NCBI GenBank assembly: GCA_964546835.1
Contig: CAZJKW010000001.1
Span: 1-47,113 of the forward strand
Source: JAHCHL01 sp964546835
GTDB taxonomy: Bacteria > Armatimonadota > Fimbriimonadia > Fimbriimonadales > ATM1
Reading direction: 5' to 3'
DNA: 47,113 bases
Each line of letters begins with the position of its first letter. The first letter of the stretch is position 1. Below are positions 32,441-40,014 of the stretch, piece after piece. Under the pieces are notes generated by a model. The model did not search any database, had not been told where the DNA came from, and saw only the letters and a list, made by a program, of their open reading frames with translations. The position numbers and the translations under genes were made by a program.

Positions 32441-32651
32441 ACCAGTCTCTTCCATCCTTGTCTGCAGCCAAAATATTTTCAAGTGTGGCTTCGGCTTTAG
32501 GTGTTACATCCAGTGATTTTTCACAAGATTCTTGAATCTTCAAGAACGAAATTTCTTCTCTTAAGAAAGCGTTTGCCTCTTCTTCATTCACTGCTTTCAA
32601 TAATGCAGGTTCGACGACTCAGATCATGAATGAGCGCTTTGCCAAATTTGG
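32424..32651 (-). pseudogene. dxr: In-frame continuation of dxr: C-terminal domain beyond the UGA stop
   Basis: Reading on in the dxr frame past the TGA at 32654-32652 gives PNLAKRSFMI, a second TGA (32621-32619), and then 64 open codons beginning VVEPALLKAVNEEANAFL, with EEISFLKIQESCEKSL, to a TAA at 32426-32424. This is the DXR C-terminal helical domain (family pattern PAxLNAANE-x-AV-x-AFL...I-x-F). The spacing between the F of NETF and the P of EPALL is what intact DXR needs, without any gap. It overlaps the 3' end of the anti-sigma gene by 17 nt. Whether it is translated is unknown. Confidence 0.75.
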
Positions 32652-33539
32652 TCACATGAACGTTTCGTTATCCAAATCTTCAAATTCCAAATTCGGAGTG
32701 AGAGTTGGTTCCCACGTTTTTGAAGGTGTTGGAGATATGTGTTCGCCAAACAGGGCGAATTGAATTGGGAGTTTCATGTCGGGATGTCCCAACTGTCCCA
32801 GTACCGACCCATCAACAAACTTCACCATTGAGTGAATCACACTTTGCGGATGAACAATTACTTCTATATTTTCCGGCGGTTGATTGTATAGCCAACATGC
32901 TTCAATGATTTCGAGACCCTTGTTCATTAGCGTTGCACTATCAATCGTAATTTTCCCACCCATTTTCCAAGTCGGGTGATTAAGTGCCATTTCAGTTGTT
33001 ACCAACTGCAGTTTGTCTTTTTTCCAGCCCCGAAACGGTCCGCCGCTTGCAGTTAAATACAGTTTCTCAATTTCTGAATTTTTAGAACCAAGAATGCATT
33101 GCAAAATCGCTGAATGTTCAGAGTCAATTGGCAAAAATTGGACATTGTGCTTTTTTACTAAAGCCATAACTAATTCGCCACCGGCAACTAATACTTCTTT
33201 AGAAGCCAACGCAATTGCCTTCTTGCTTTTGATTGCCTCAATTGTGGGACCCAATCCAATCATTCCTGCGACCGAGATAACCACTAGGTCAACATCATCT
33301 GCGGTAACACATTCGATAATGCCTTCCATCCCGCGCAAAAAATTATTGTTTGTGTTTATAGACTTATTGTAAAGAGCCAATTTTGTCGGTCTGAACTCGT
33401 TTGCCTGTTTTTGGAGCAATTCAATGTTGCTGTGTGCGGCTAATCCAACTATCCTGATTTTGTCCGGATGTATTCGGGCCACATCAAGCGTTTGAGTTCC
33501 AATGCTTCCAGTGCTACCGATAACACAGATGCGAAGCAT
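32652..33539 (-). CDS. dxr: 1-deoxy-D-xylulose 5-phosphate reductoisomerase, truncated by in-frame UGA
   Basis: DXR makes MEP from DXP with NADPH, the committed step of non-mevalonate isoprenoid synthesis, which feeds the neighbouring UppS. The frame to the first stop has 295 residues against about 380-400 in the family. Present are the NADPH fold GSTGSIGTQTLDV, the metal site in PIDSEHSAILQ, the ASGGPFRGW loop and IDSATLMNKGLEIIEACWLY. So cofactor, metal and substrate residues are intact, and only the C-terminal domain is cut off. That domain follows in the same frame (32424-32651) after two UGA codons at positions 296 and 307. The start ATG lies 2 nt after uppS, with GGAGGA upstream. Confidence 0.93.
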   Translation of the reverse strand: MLRICVIGSTGSIGTQTLDVARIHPDKIRIVGLAAHSNIELLQKQANEFRPTKLALYNKSINTNNNFLRGMEGIIECVTADDVDLVVISVAGMIGLGPTIEAIKSKKAIALASKEVLVAGGELVMALVKKHNVQFLPIDSEHSAILQCILGSKNSEIEKLYLTASGGPFRGWKKDKLQLVTTEMALNHPTWKMGGKITIDSATLMNKGLEIIEACWLYNQPPENIEVIVHPQSVIHSMVKFVDGSVLGQLGHPDMKLPIQFALFGEHISPTPSKTWEPTLTPNLEFEDLDNETFM

Positions 33540-33541
33540 GC

Positions 33542-34228
33542 TTAAAGTATTCCTCCGAATTTTCTCGTTCGTTTGGAATAAATTTCACACGCTTGTTTAA
33601 GATCATCGGGTGTAAATTCCGGCCACGTTTTGTCAAGGATTAACAATTCTGAGTATGCGCTTTGCCATATCAGAAAATTGCTAAGTCGCAATTCTCCTGC
33701 TGTGCGAATCAGTAGATCCGGATCAGGCACATCTGAATTGTATAAATTTGAGTTGATGGAATGTTCATCAATCATTTTAGTTCCAGCAGACAATGCATGA
33801 TTGACTGCATCAACGATTTCTGTTCGTCCACCATAATTTATTGCGAGAACAAAAGTGATACCGGAATTGTGTTTGGTTGTTTCTATTCCATTAGTTAGCG
33901 CTGTTTGCAACTCCATTGGCAATTCTTGTGTGCGACCGGAGATTCTAACTCGAACATTATTTTGGTGCATTTCAGGCAGTTCATCAATTGCCGCTTGTGT
34001 GATTAAAGTGAGGAGTGCATCAATTTCGTCTTTTGGGCGTTTCCAATTTTCGGCGGAAAAGGCATAAACTGTTAAGTACTTAACACCCAACTCATTTGCG
34101 GCAAGCAGAATTGATTTTAAGGTTTTGTATCCTTCGTTGTGGCCGATGATTCTCGGCAATTCTCTCTGAGTTGCCCATCTGCCATTGCCGTCCATGATTA
34201 TCCCGATATGAATGGGATAATTTTTCAA
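33542..34228 (-). CDS. uppS: Isoprenyl transferase (undecaprenyl diphosphate synthase)
   Basis: This cis-prenyltransferase makes the C55 carrier lipid for peptidoglycan and other envelope polymers. The 228-residue protein has the family motifs in order: IIMDGNGRWA with the metal-binding Asp, GHNEGYKTLKSI, YAFSAENWKRP, INYGGRTEIVDA and DPDLLIRTAGELRLSNFLIWQSAYSEL. It begins with TTG, 1 nt after the frr stop, with GGAAG as a weak ribosome binding site. It needs isoprenoid precursors that depend on dxr, the next gene. Confidence 0.96.
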   Translation of the reverse strand: MKNYPIHIGIIMDGNGRWATQRELPRIIGHNEGYKTLKSILLAANELGVKYLTVYAFSAENWKRPKDEIDALLTLITQAAIDELPEMHQNNVRVRISGRTQELPMELQTALTNGIETTKHNSGITFVLAINYGGRTEIVDAVNHALSAGTKMIDEHSINSNLYNSDVPDPDLLIRTAGELRLSNFLIWQSAYSELLILDKTWPEFTPDDLKQACEIYSKRTRKFGGIL

Positions 34229-34229
34229 A

Positions 34230-34787
34230 TTAGACTTCCATCAATTCAGCGTCTTTTTTCTTTTGCAAATCATGTATCTCTGCAACGAATTTATCCGTAA
34301 GTTTTTGGACTTCGCCATCCAAACGCTTTTTGTCATCTTCGCTGATTTCTTTGTCTTTAACGGCTTTATCAATATGGTGCATTACATCTCGTCGAACGTT
34401 TCGCACAGCAACGCACCCTTCTTCTGCGCGTTGATGAACTTGTTTTATCATTTCCTTTCTTCTTTCTTCTGTCATTTGCGGAAAGTTAAGTCTGACGCCT
34501 GTCCCATCGTTTACCGGTGTCAATCCTAAATCGCTTTTTAAGATAGCTTTTTCAATTGCCGGAATCATCTTCGAATCCCATGGTTGAATGAGCAATTGTC
34601 TTGGTTCGGGGACACTAACATTTGCGACTTGATTGAGGGGAGTTTCAGTTCCGTAATAATCAACCATCACTTTTTTCAAGATATCCGGATTGGCTCTACC
34701 GGTTCTTATGATGCCAAAGTCCCGTGTTGTTGCTTCAACGGCATGTTCCATTCTGCTTTTTGCGTCTTTCATCAATTGATCCAACAT
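34230..34787 (-). CDS. frr: Ribosome recycling factor
   Basis: With EF-G it splits the post-termination ribosome. The 185-residue length and the full set of blocks are standard: RTGRANPDIL, VDYYGTETPLNQVANVSVPEPRQLLIQPWD, AILKSDLGLTPVNDGTGVRLNFPQMTEERRKE, then the long C-terminal helix. The ATG overlaps the pyrH stop (TAATG), with GGAGG 6 nt upstream, so translation is coupled to pyrH. The gene order pyrH-frr-uppS-dxr is common in bacteria. Confidence 0.97.
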   Translation of the reverse strand: MLDQLMKDAKSRMEHAVEATTRDFGIIRTGRANPDILKKVMVDYYGTETPLNQVANVSVPEPRQLLIQPWDSKMIPAIEKAILKSDLGLTPVNDGTGVRLNFPQMTEERRKEMIKQVHQRAEEGCVAVRNVRRDVMHHIDKAVKDKEISEDDKKRLDGEVQKLTDKFVAEIHDLQKKKDAELMEV

Positions 34788-35518
34788 TATTCGCCTCCAA
34801 CAAAAGTTCCGACTTGTTCACCGCAAGCCGCCCTTTTCATAGATCCTTGTTCATAAATGCTCAATACGATAATTGGTAATTTATGTTCTCTGCACATTGT
34901 AAAAGCGGTTTGGTCCATTACTCCCAACCTTTTTTGTATTGCATCGGAATAAGAGATTTCGGAAAATCGAATTGCGTCGTTGTACTTTTTTGGGTCTTTG
35001 TCATAAATCCCATCGACTTTGGTTGCTTTTAGTAATGCGTTTGCATTGATTTCAAGAGCCCGAAGCACTGCGGCTGTATCGGTTGTAAAGAAGGGATTGC
35101 CTGTACCGGCGGCAAGGATAACCACGCGTCCTTTTTCCAGGTGCCGAATGGCTCGTCGCCGAATGAAGGTTTCACTTACTGCTTGAACAGCGATTGCGCT
35201 CATTACTCGGCTATGGACTCCTGCTTTCTCGACTGCTTCCTGTAGTGCGAGCGCATTAATGATGGTGCCGAGCATTCCCATGTTATCTGCCACGGCTTGG
35301 TCAATCCCGCCTTCTTTGCTAAAAATGCTGCCTCGAACAAAATTTCCGCCACCCACGACGACCGCGCATTGGATACCTTGAGAGTGTACAGCAGTGATTT
35401 CTTCGGCAATGAACTTGATGATTTTGGGGTCAAGCCCTTGACCTTCTTCGCCGGCAAACGCTTCGCCCGAAAGTTTGAGTAATACGCGAGAACACCGTGA
35501 CCTTTCGGATGTTGTCAT
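34787..35518 (-). CDS. pyrH: UMP kinase
   Basis: Bacterial UMP kinase of the amino-acid-kinase fold, which makes UDP and supplies the UTP used by pyrG. The frame is open 60 codons further upstream, but the protein family starts at the ATG at 35518 (MTTSERSRCSRVLLKLSGEAFAG). Motifs: VLLKLSGEAF, VVVGGGNFVRG, ADNMGMLGTIINALAL, GTGNPFFTTDTAA and TKVDGIYDKDPKK. Length from this start is 243. No Shine-Dalgarno sequence is seen before it. It is the first gene of the pyrH-frr-uppS-dxr unit; rpsB and tsf, frequent upstream neighbours, are not here. Confidence 0.96.
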   Translation of the reverse strand: MTTSERSRCSRVLLKLSGEAFAGEEGQGLDPKIIKFIAEEITAVHSQGIQCAVVVGGGNFVRGSIFSKEGGIDQAVADNMGMLGTIINALALQEAVEKAGVHSRVMSAIAVQAVSETFIRRRAIRHLEKGRVVILAAGTGNPFFTTDTAAVLRALEINANALLKATKVDGIYDKDPKKYNDAIRFSEISYSDAIQKRLGVMDQTAFTMCREHKLPIIVLSIYEQGSMKRAACGEQVGTFVGGE

Positions 35519-35588
35519 AGGGAACTGTAAGGTTACTCGATTGGGCGACCCTTTAGGGAAATTTTGCGTATTATCAGAGAGTTCACCG

Positions 35589-36368
35589 ATGAACCTATCG
35601 CTACTCGTTGCCATTTGCCTTTCGCCTGCTATTGAGCCAAGTTTGATTGCAGAAGTGGTTAGGGCTGCTCCGGGTAAGCCATTTTTGGTGGGAATCAAGA
35701 TGCAAGTTCCCGACGGATGGCATTTTTACTGGAAGAATGCGGGCGATTCCGGGATGCCGACGCGTGTGAATTGGCACGTTCCGACCGGTTCATTTGTTTC
35801 GGGAATGAAGTGGCCAGGTCCCAGCAAGGTTGCTTCAAATGGGGTAACCAGCTTTGGTTATGAGCATGAGACTGCACTTCTGGTCTCCGTTACACCGAGC
35901 CGGGATTTGAGAATTGGCGCTAACTTTGAAATTAGGGCATCGATTGAGTGGCTTGAATGTAAAGACACATGTGTCGCCCAGAGCAAGGAACTTATACTGT
36001 CATTGCCAATTGGGGTCTCCGCCAAATCATCCAAGGTGAAGGGATGGCTTCAACTGATGAACAGCCTTGTGCCTGTTTTGAATCAGGTGACAGCACATGG
36101 AAAAAAGAACGGAGACAAAATTGAAATGGAGTTTAGGCCGCAAAGACCATTTTCAGTTGAACCGATTAGTGCCTACTTTTATGCGATGGAGAATGAAATT
36201 TTGGATAACGGATTTGAACAAAATGGAATCATAGAAAAAAATAAAATTAGCATCGTAACAAAACTCTTTAACTCTTCCTACAAAAAAAGTTCGATCCAGG
36301 GAGTTTTGGAAGTTAGATGGAAAGGCAATTTGAAGAAATATTTCGAAGTAAATGTACCAATCAAATAA
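35589..36368 (+). CDS. Exported DsbD N-terminal-like domain protein
   Basis: Starting at the ATG at 35589, the 259-residue protein has a short signal peptide (MNLSLLVAICLSPAIEPSLIA). A domain like the N-terminal part of DsbD/ScsB follows: GKPFLVGIKMQVPDGWHFYWKNAGDSGMPTRV, WPGPSKVASNGVTSFGYEHETALLV and the cysteine pair ECKDTC. In DsbD this domain passes electrons from the membrane part to periplasmic partners. Here the membrane and thioredoxin parts are absent, so it needs another reductant or has a different task. A redoxin gene follows 13 nt downstream with a good ribosome binding site, probably as partner. A TATTAT box at 35569 may be its -10. Confidence 0.82.
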   Translation: MNLSLLVAICLSPAIEPSLIAEVVRAAPGKPFLVGIKMQVPDGWHFYWKNAGDSGMPTRVNWHVPTGSFVSGMKWPGPSKVASNGVTSFGYEHETALLVSVTPSRDLRIGANFEIRASIEWLECKDTCVAQSKELILSLPIGVSAKSSKVKGWLQLMNSLVPVLNQVTAHGKKNGDKIEMEFRPQRPFSVEPISAYFYAMENEILDNGFEQNGIIEKNKISIVTKLFNSSYKKSSIQGVLEVRWKGNLKKYFEVNVPIK

Positions 36369-36381
36369 TCAGGAGAAAAAA

Positions 36382-37005
36382 ATGAAATTCCTCAAAATAA
36401 TCAGCATGGTTGCCATAGCGAGCATATTGCTCGCTGCGAATGCGTTGCAGGGAGGTTCAAGCGTAAAAGTTGGAGAATTTGCACCGAATTTTTCATTGAC
36501 CGACATTGACGGCAAAAGCGTTGAACTTTCAAAACTACAAGGAAAGTATGTGATTTTGGAGTGGTGGAATTGCGATTGTCCGTTTGTGAAGAAATTCTAT
36601 GGCGCGGGTGAGATGCAACGACTTCAAAAAGAAATGACTGCAGACGGTGTCGTATGGATTTCCATTTGCTCATCTGCTGAAGGGCTGCAAGGATATCAAA
36701 CCAATGAGTCCGCTCAAGCAAAACGCAAAGAAGCGGGAATGAATTCAAGTCACATCATTCTTGATCCAAGCGGAAAACTTGGCAAGATATGGGGAGCCAA
36801 AACAACTCCGCATATGTTTATCATTGATCCGAATGGAAAAATTCAATATGATGGAGCCATAGACAGCATTCGTTCGGCGAATGCAGGCGATATTGCAAAA
36901 GCGGAAAATTATGTTGTCAAAGCATATAAAGAGTTGAAAGCCGGTATGCCTGTAACAACTTCAAAGACGCAGCCATACGGTTGCACCGTTAAATACGCTA
37001 ACTAA
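36382..37005 (+). CDS. Exported redoxin-domain protein
   Basis: The ATG at 36382 follows AGGAG and gives a 207-residue protein with a signal peptide (MKFLKIISMVAIASILLAANA). The redoxin fold is clear: VGEFAPNFSLTDIDGKSVELSKLQGKYVILEWWNCDCPFVKKFYG, then the cis-proline region WGAKTTPHMFIIDPNGKIQYDGAID and a C-terminal YGCTVKYAN. The active site is NCDCPFV (C-x-C) in place of CxxC; a third cysteine near the C-terminus is typical of this redoxin subgroup. It is likely a periplasmic peroxidase-like or thiol-transfer protein working with the DsbD-N-like protein encoded upstream. Confidence 0.88.
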   Translation: MKFLKIISMVAIASILLAANALQGGSSVKVGEFAPNFSLTDIDGKSVELSKLQGKYVILEWWNCDCPFVKKFYGAGEMQRLQKEMTADGVVWISICSSAEGLQGYQTNESAQAKRKEAGMNSSHIILDPSGKLGKIWGAKTTPHMFIIDPNGKIQYDGAIDSIRSANAGDIAKAENYVVKAYKELKAGMPVTTSKTQPYGCTVKYAN

Positions 37006-37013
37006 AGCGATTG

Positions 37014-37049
37014 TTGGGTGTTTCTTGAATTTTTTCAAGAGGCACCCAA
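37014..37049. terminator. Bidirectional terminator between redoxin and ABC ATPase genes
   Basis: TTGGGTG (37014-37020) pairs with CACCCAA (37043-37049), and inside it CTTGAA pairs with TTCAAG across a 4-nt loop, with a short mismatched zone between. The stem includes the last codons and TGA stop of the minus-strand ATPase gene. Confidence 0.65.
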
Positions 37050-38261
37050 TTCATTTACTACTTGAATAATTTCGAATTCTGTGACTTCAGATGCGCCGGA
37101 GGAAAGTAAATCAGTTCTGATTTCGGTTGCCATACCCTCGGTAAAATCCCAATCGTCATTTTGCTTTATCAGGATAACGGGCTTGCCTTCTGCAAGCATC
37201 CTGCTTGCGAATTTCAGATTTTCAAGATTTCCGGTTGAAAACGGTGTTTTACAAACGATCAAAAGATCGCAATTCTTTGCAATATCAGTTGCTTTGTTTG
37301 TATGGAGGAGATTTATTGGCTCAAATGGATTTGCAGAAACCGAAGGAATTCCTAATTTAGTTGCCATTTCTTGGTCCGAATCTCCAATGTGTGTGACGCC
37401 GATGGAAAGTTTGTGCCCTAATTGCCAAAGGTGACTCATTAATGGAGCCGCGGAGCCGCCGCCACCAATCATGTGGATTCTTTTTGGCGACTCACTCTTT
37501 GTATGCACATTTAGTATGTCTGCCGTGACAAATGTTCGCCCACTCAAACTGTCGGTAAGTTTGGAAAACTTTGTACCGTAAACTTGCTCGAGTTCAGCAC
37601 TATGGATTATGTCTTCGGTCTTTTCTTTTAATATGATGCGCCCATCAAACATCAAGATTGAATTGTCCGAAACGGCAGTTGCAAGGTTTAAATCATGCAA
37701 TACGATGCATACTGTTTTTCCTTCATCAGTGAGTTTGCGGATTATGTTAATGGTTGCCAGTTGATAACCAATATCCATGTGAGCGGTGGGTTCGTCCATC
37801 AATATTACTGGAGTGTCTTGCGCTAGAGCCCTCGCCAAAAGAACTCGTTGTCTTTCTCCGCCACTTAAAGTAGAAAACACACGATTGCTTAAGTGAGTCA
37901 AATTCAAATTGTCCGTGATTCTATTGACAATGTCAAAGTTGACATCATCCCAAGGATTTCGCCCCATCAAAATTGTCTGTTTCACGCTAAATTCGAAAAT
38001 TGGTTCCTCGAACTGAGGAATAAGGGCAACCGAACGGGCGACCTGTTTTTGGTTGAGTAACTTTAGTTCATCGTTGCCGTATATGATTTTGCCGCCGGTG
38101 GTAGGAATTAGATTGCAGAGTGCTTTTAACAGTGTTGATTTGCCGCTACCGTTGGGGCCAATTATGGAAGTAATGGTGCCTGATAGAATTTCAAAACTTA
38201 CGTTGTGAAGGATAGTTTTGTCGCGATAACCTGCCGAAATTTGGTCAACAAATACATCCAT
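37035..38261 (-). CDS. FecE/BtuD-type ABC ATPase with an added C-terminal Rossmann-like domain
   Basis: The N-terminal 250 residues are an ATPase of the iron-siderophore/cobalamin importer type: Walker A GPNGSGKST, Q-loop IPQF with the MGRNPW segment, signature LSGGERQRV, Walker B VILMDEPTAHMD and the H-loop LHDLN. The last 150 residues (RIHMIGGGGSAAPLMSHLWQLGHKLSIGV, TDIAKNCDLLIVCKTPFSTGN, GKPVILI) look like a separate Rossmann-type fold. No permease or binding protein is adjacent. It lies 3 nt after the MsbA-like gene at the end of the lipid A operon. It may serve a permease elsewhere; a lipid A role is not supported by the ATPase subtype. Confidence 0.87.
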   Translation of the reverse strand: MDVFVDQISAGYRDKTILHNVSFEILSGTITSIIGPNGSGKSTLLKALCNLIPTTGGKIIYGNDELKLLNQKQVARSVALIPQFEEPIFEFSVKQTILMGRNPWDDVNFDIVNRITDNLNLTHLSNRVFSTLSGGERQRVLLARALAQDTPVILMDEPTAHMDIGYQLATINIIRKLTDEGKTVCIVLHDLNLATAVSDNSILMFDGRIILKEKTEDIIHSAELEQVYGTKFSKLTDSLSGRTFVTADILNVHTKSESPKRIHMIGGGGSAAPLMSHLWQLGHKLSIGVTHIGDSDQEMATKLGIPSVSANPFEPINLLHTNKATDIAKNCDLLIVCKTPFSTGNLENLKFASRMLAEGKPVILIKQNDDWDFTEGMATEIRTDLLSSGASEVTEFEIIQVVNELGAS

Positions 38262-38264
38262 CTT

Positions 38265-40013
38265 TTAGTCAATATTTCCGTCAAATACTCCGGCACTGAA
38301 AGCATTAAACATTCCAGCATAAGTTCCATTTTTATCCAAAAGTTCGTTATGGGAACCTGACTCAATTATCTGGCCATTACTTAAAACGATAATTTGGTCT
38401 GCACGTGCGGCGGTATTAAGCCGGTGGGCAATCAACAAAGTTGTTCTGTTTTTCATGATGCCATCCAAGGCACTTTGGACGGCTTGTTCACTAACAGGAT
38501 CGAGAGATGATGTTGCTTCGTCAAGAATGAGCAACGTTGGCTCCATTGCAATTGCGCGAGCGATTGCGATCCGTTGCATTTCACCACCAGAAAGGCGATT
38601 TCCTTTTTCTCCCAATTCTGTTTCATATCCATCGGGCGTAGATCGAATAAATTCATCTGCATGTGCCGCATAAGCGGCCGCGAGGATTTCTTCTCGCGAT
38701 GCATTTGGTTTACCATAGGCAATGTTCTCGCCAATAGTTGTTGCAAACAGCATTGTTTGTTGGGGGACAATTCCGATTTGACTTCGCAACCAATCAATTT
38801 GCAAATCTCGAATATCAATTCCATCGAACGTAATGTATCCTTCAGTGGGATCGTAGAATCTTAATACCAGGTCTGATATTGTGCTTTTTCCGGAACCACT
38901 TCTCCCTACCAAAGCGGTCACTTGTCCCGGCTTAATAGTGAAGTTTGCATTATTAACTGCCAAAGTCCCATCGGGGTATCTGAATGAAACGTTATGAAAC
39001 TGTATTTCACCTTTTGGGTCACCTAACTTAATCGCATCCGGCTTAGATTGAATGTCAGATTCGACATCCAATACTTCATGATAAATTCGCTCGGTCGCAC
39101 TTGTCACTTGACTCATCGTGCTTGAAAAATTCCCAAGACTTGTTGCTCCATTTTTGATTCTGTCTAGTGTAAATCCAAATGTGATTAACGACGCAGCGTC
39201 CATGTGATTGTCAGTTACAAGTCTTCCGCCGATATAAATGGTCAAAGCAAGTCCAAATGCACCAATCAACTCAATAAGTGGCTTCAAAGATGCAAACCTG
39301 CGCGTCAAAATCATGTTGGAATCAAAAGTTTTTTTGATTTGATTAGCAAATCTTTGCTGCTCCCTTTCTTCGGCTCCAAAAGATTTTACGATTCGGATTG
39401 CGTTCAAGGATTCCTGCATTAAAGATTGCATGCCTGCCATTTCGTTCTGTACAGCCGTTTGGGCGATTTTGACTTTTCTCGATGTTTTTCTAATGGCGAA
39501 AATGACAGGAGGTAAAAACAACAGTGACAGCAACGTGAGCTGCCAACTTAGATAAAAAAGCCAACAAACTCCACCAATTACAAGCAACGGCCCGTTTATT
39601 GCATCACGAATGCTTGTTATTCCGTTTTGGACAATAGTTACGTCATTTGTGATTACGCTTTGGAGTGCGCCAACGCGCTGGCGATTGAAAAATGCCATTG
39701 GTAATTGCTGAAGTTTTCCGAACAGCAGGATTCGCAGATCGGCGGTCATCGCTTGCGCAGCTTTTGTAATGTAGTAGGTTTGTCCAAAAGTAAACCAATA
39801 CTTGAGCCCGTACATTCCAATGACTGCTAAACACAACCAGCCGAGAAGTTGAATGTCTTTAGCATCAATCGCTGCAAAAACAAACTTGATGATTCCAACG
39901 CCGGCAAGGTCGAGTAAAGAAGCCACGGCCGTGCATAGAAGGCCACTTAGTAAAAACCTTTTTTGCGCTTTTGCATGTTTTAAGAATCGCGAATCAAAGA
40001 ATCTTTCAAGCAT
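38265..40013 (-). CDS. MsbA-like ABC exporter (fused membrane and ATPase domains)
   Basis: The 582-residue half-transporter has six membrane helices (residues about 20-310) and an ATPase with GRSGSGKST, Q-loop IGIVPQQTMLF, signature RLSGGEMQRIA, ILDEATSSLD and switch AHRLNTA. The position just after lpxB, with 1 nt between the genes, and the overall similarity make a lipid A-core flippase (MsbA) the best guess. Sequence alone cannot separate MsbA from other lipid or drug exporters of this class. All ATPase motifs are complete. Confidence 0.9.
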   Translation of the reverse strand: MLERFFDSRFLKHAKAQKRFLLSGLLCTAVASLLDLAGVGIIKFVFAAIDAKDIQLLGWLCLAVIGMYGLKYWFTFGQTYYITKAAQAMTADLRILLFGKLQQLPMAFFNRQRVGALQSVITNDVTIVQNGITSIRDAINGPLLVIGGVCWLFYLSWQLTLLSLLFLPPVIFAIRKTSRKVKIAQTAVQNEMAGMQSLMQESLNAIRIVKSFGAEEREQQRFANQIKKTFDSNMILTRRFASLKPLIELIGAFGLALTIYIGGRLVTDNHMDAASLITFGFTLDRIKNGATSLGNFSSTMSQVTSATERIYHEVLDVESDIQSKPDAIKLGDPKGEIQFHNVSFRYPDGTLAVNNANFTIKPGQVTALVGRSGSGKSTISDLVLRFYDPTEGYITFDGIDIRDLQIDWLRSQIGIVPQQTMLFATTIGENIAYGKPNASREEILAAAYAAHADEFIRSTPDGYETELGEKGNRLSGGEMQRIAIARAIAMEPTLLILDEATSSLDPVSEQAVQSALDGIMKNRTTLLIAHRLNTAARADQIIVLSNGQIIESGSHNELLDKNGTYAGMFNAFSAGVFDGNID

Positions 40014-40014
40014 T

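Noticed and set aside
32619..32654. Selenocysteine or genome-wide UGA reassignment as explanation for dxr
   Set aside because: Two UGAs at different residue types and no convincing SECIS-like stem just after the first (only the small palindrome CCAAATTTGG). UGA ends several intact genes here (kynA, the fusion protein, lepB, lpxC, fabZ, the sigma factor), so it is not reassigned.
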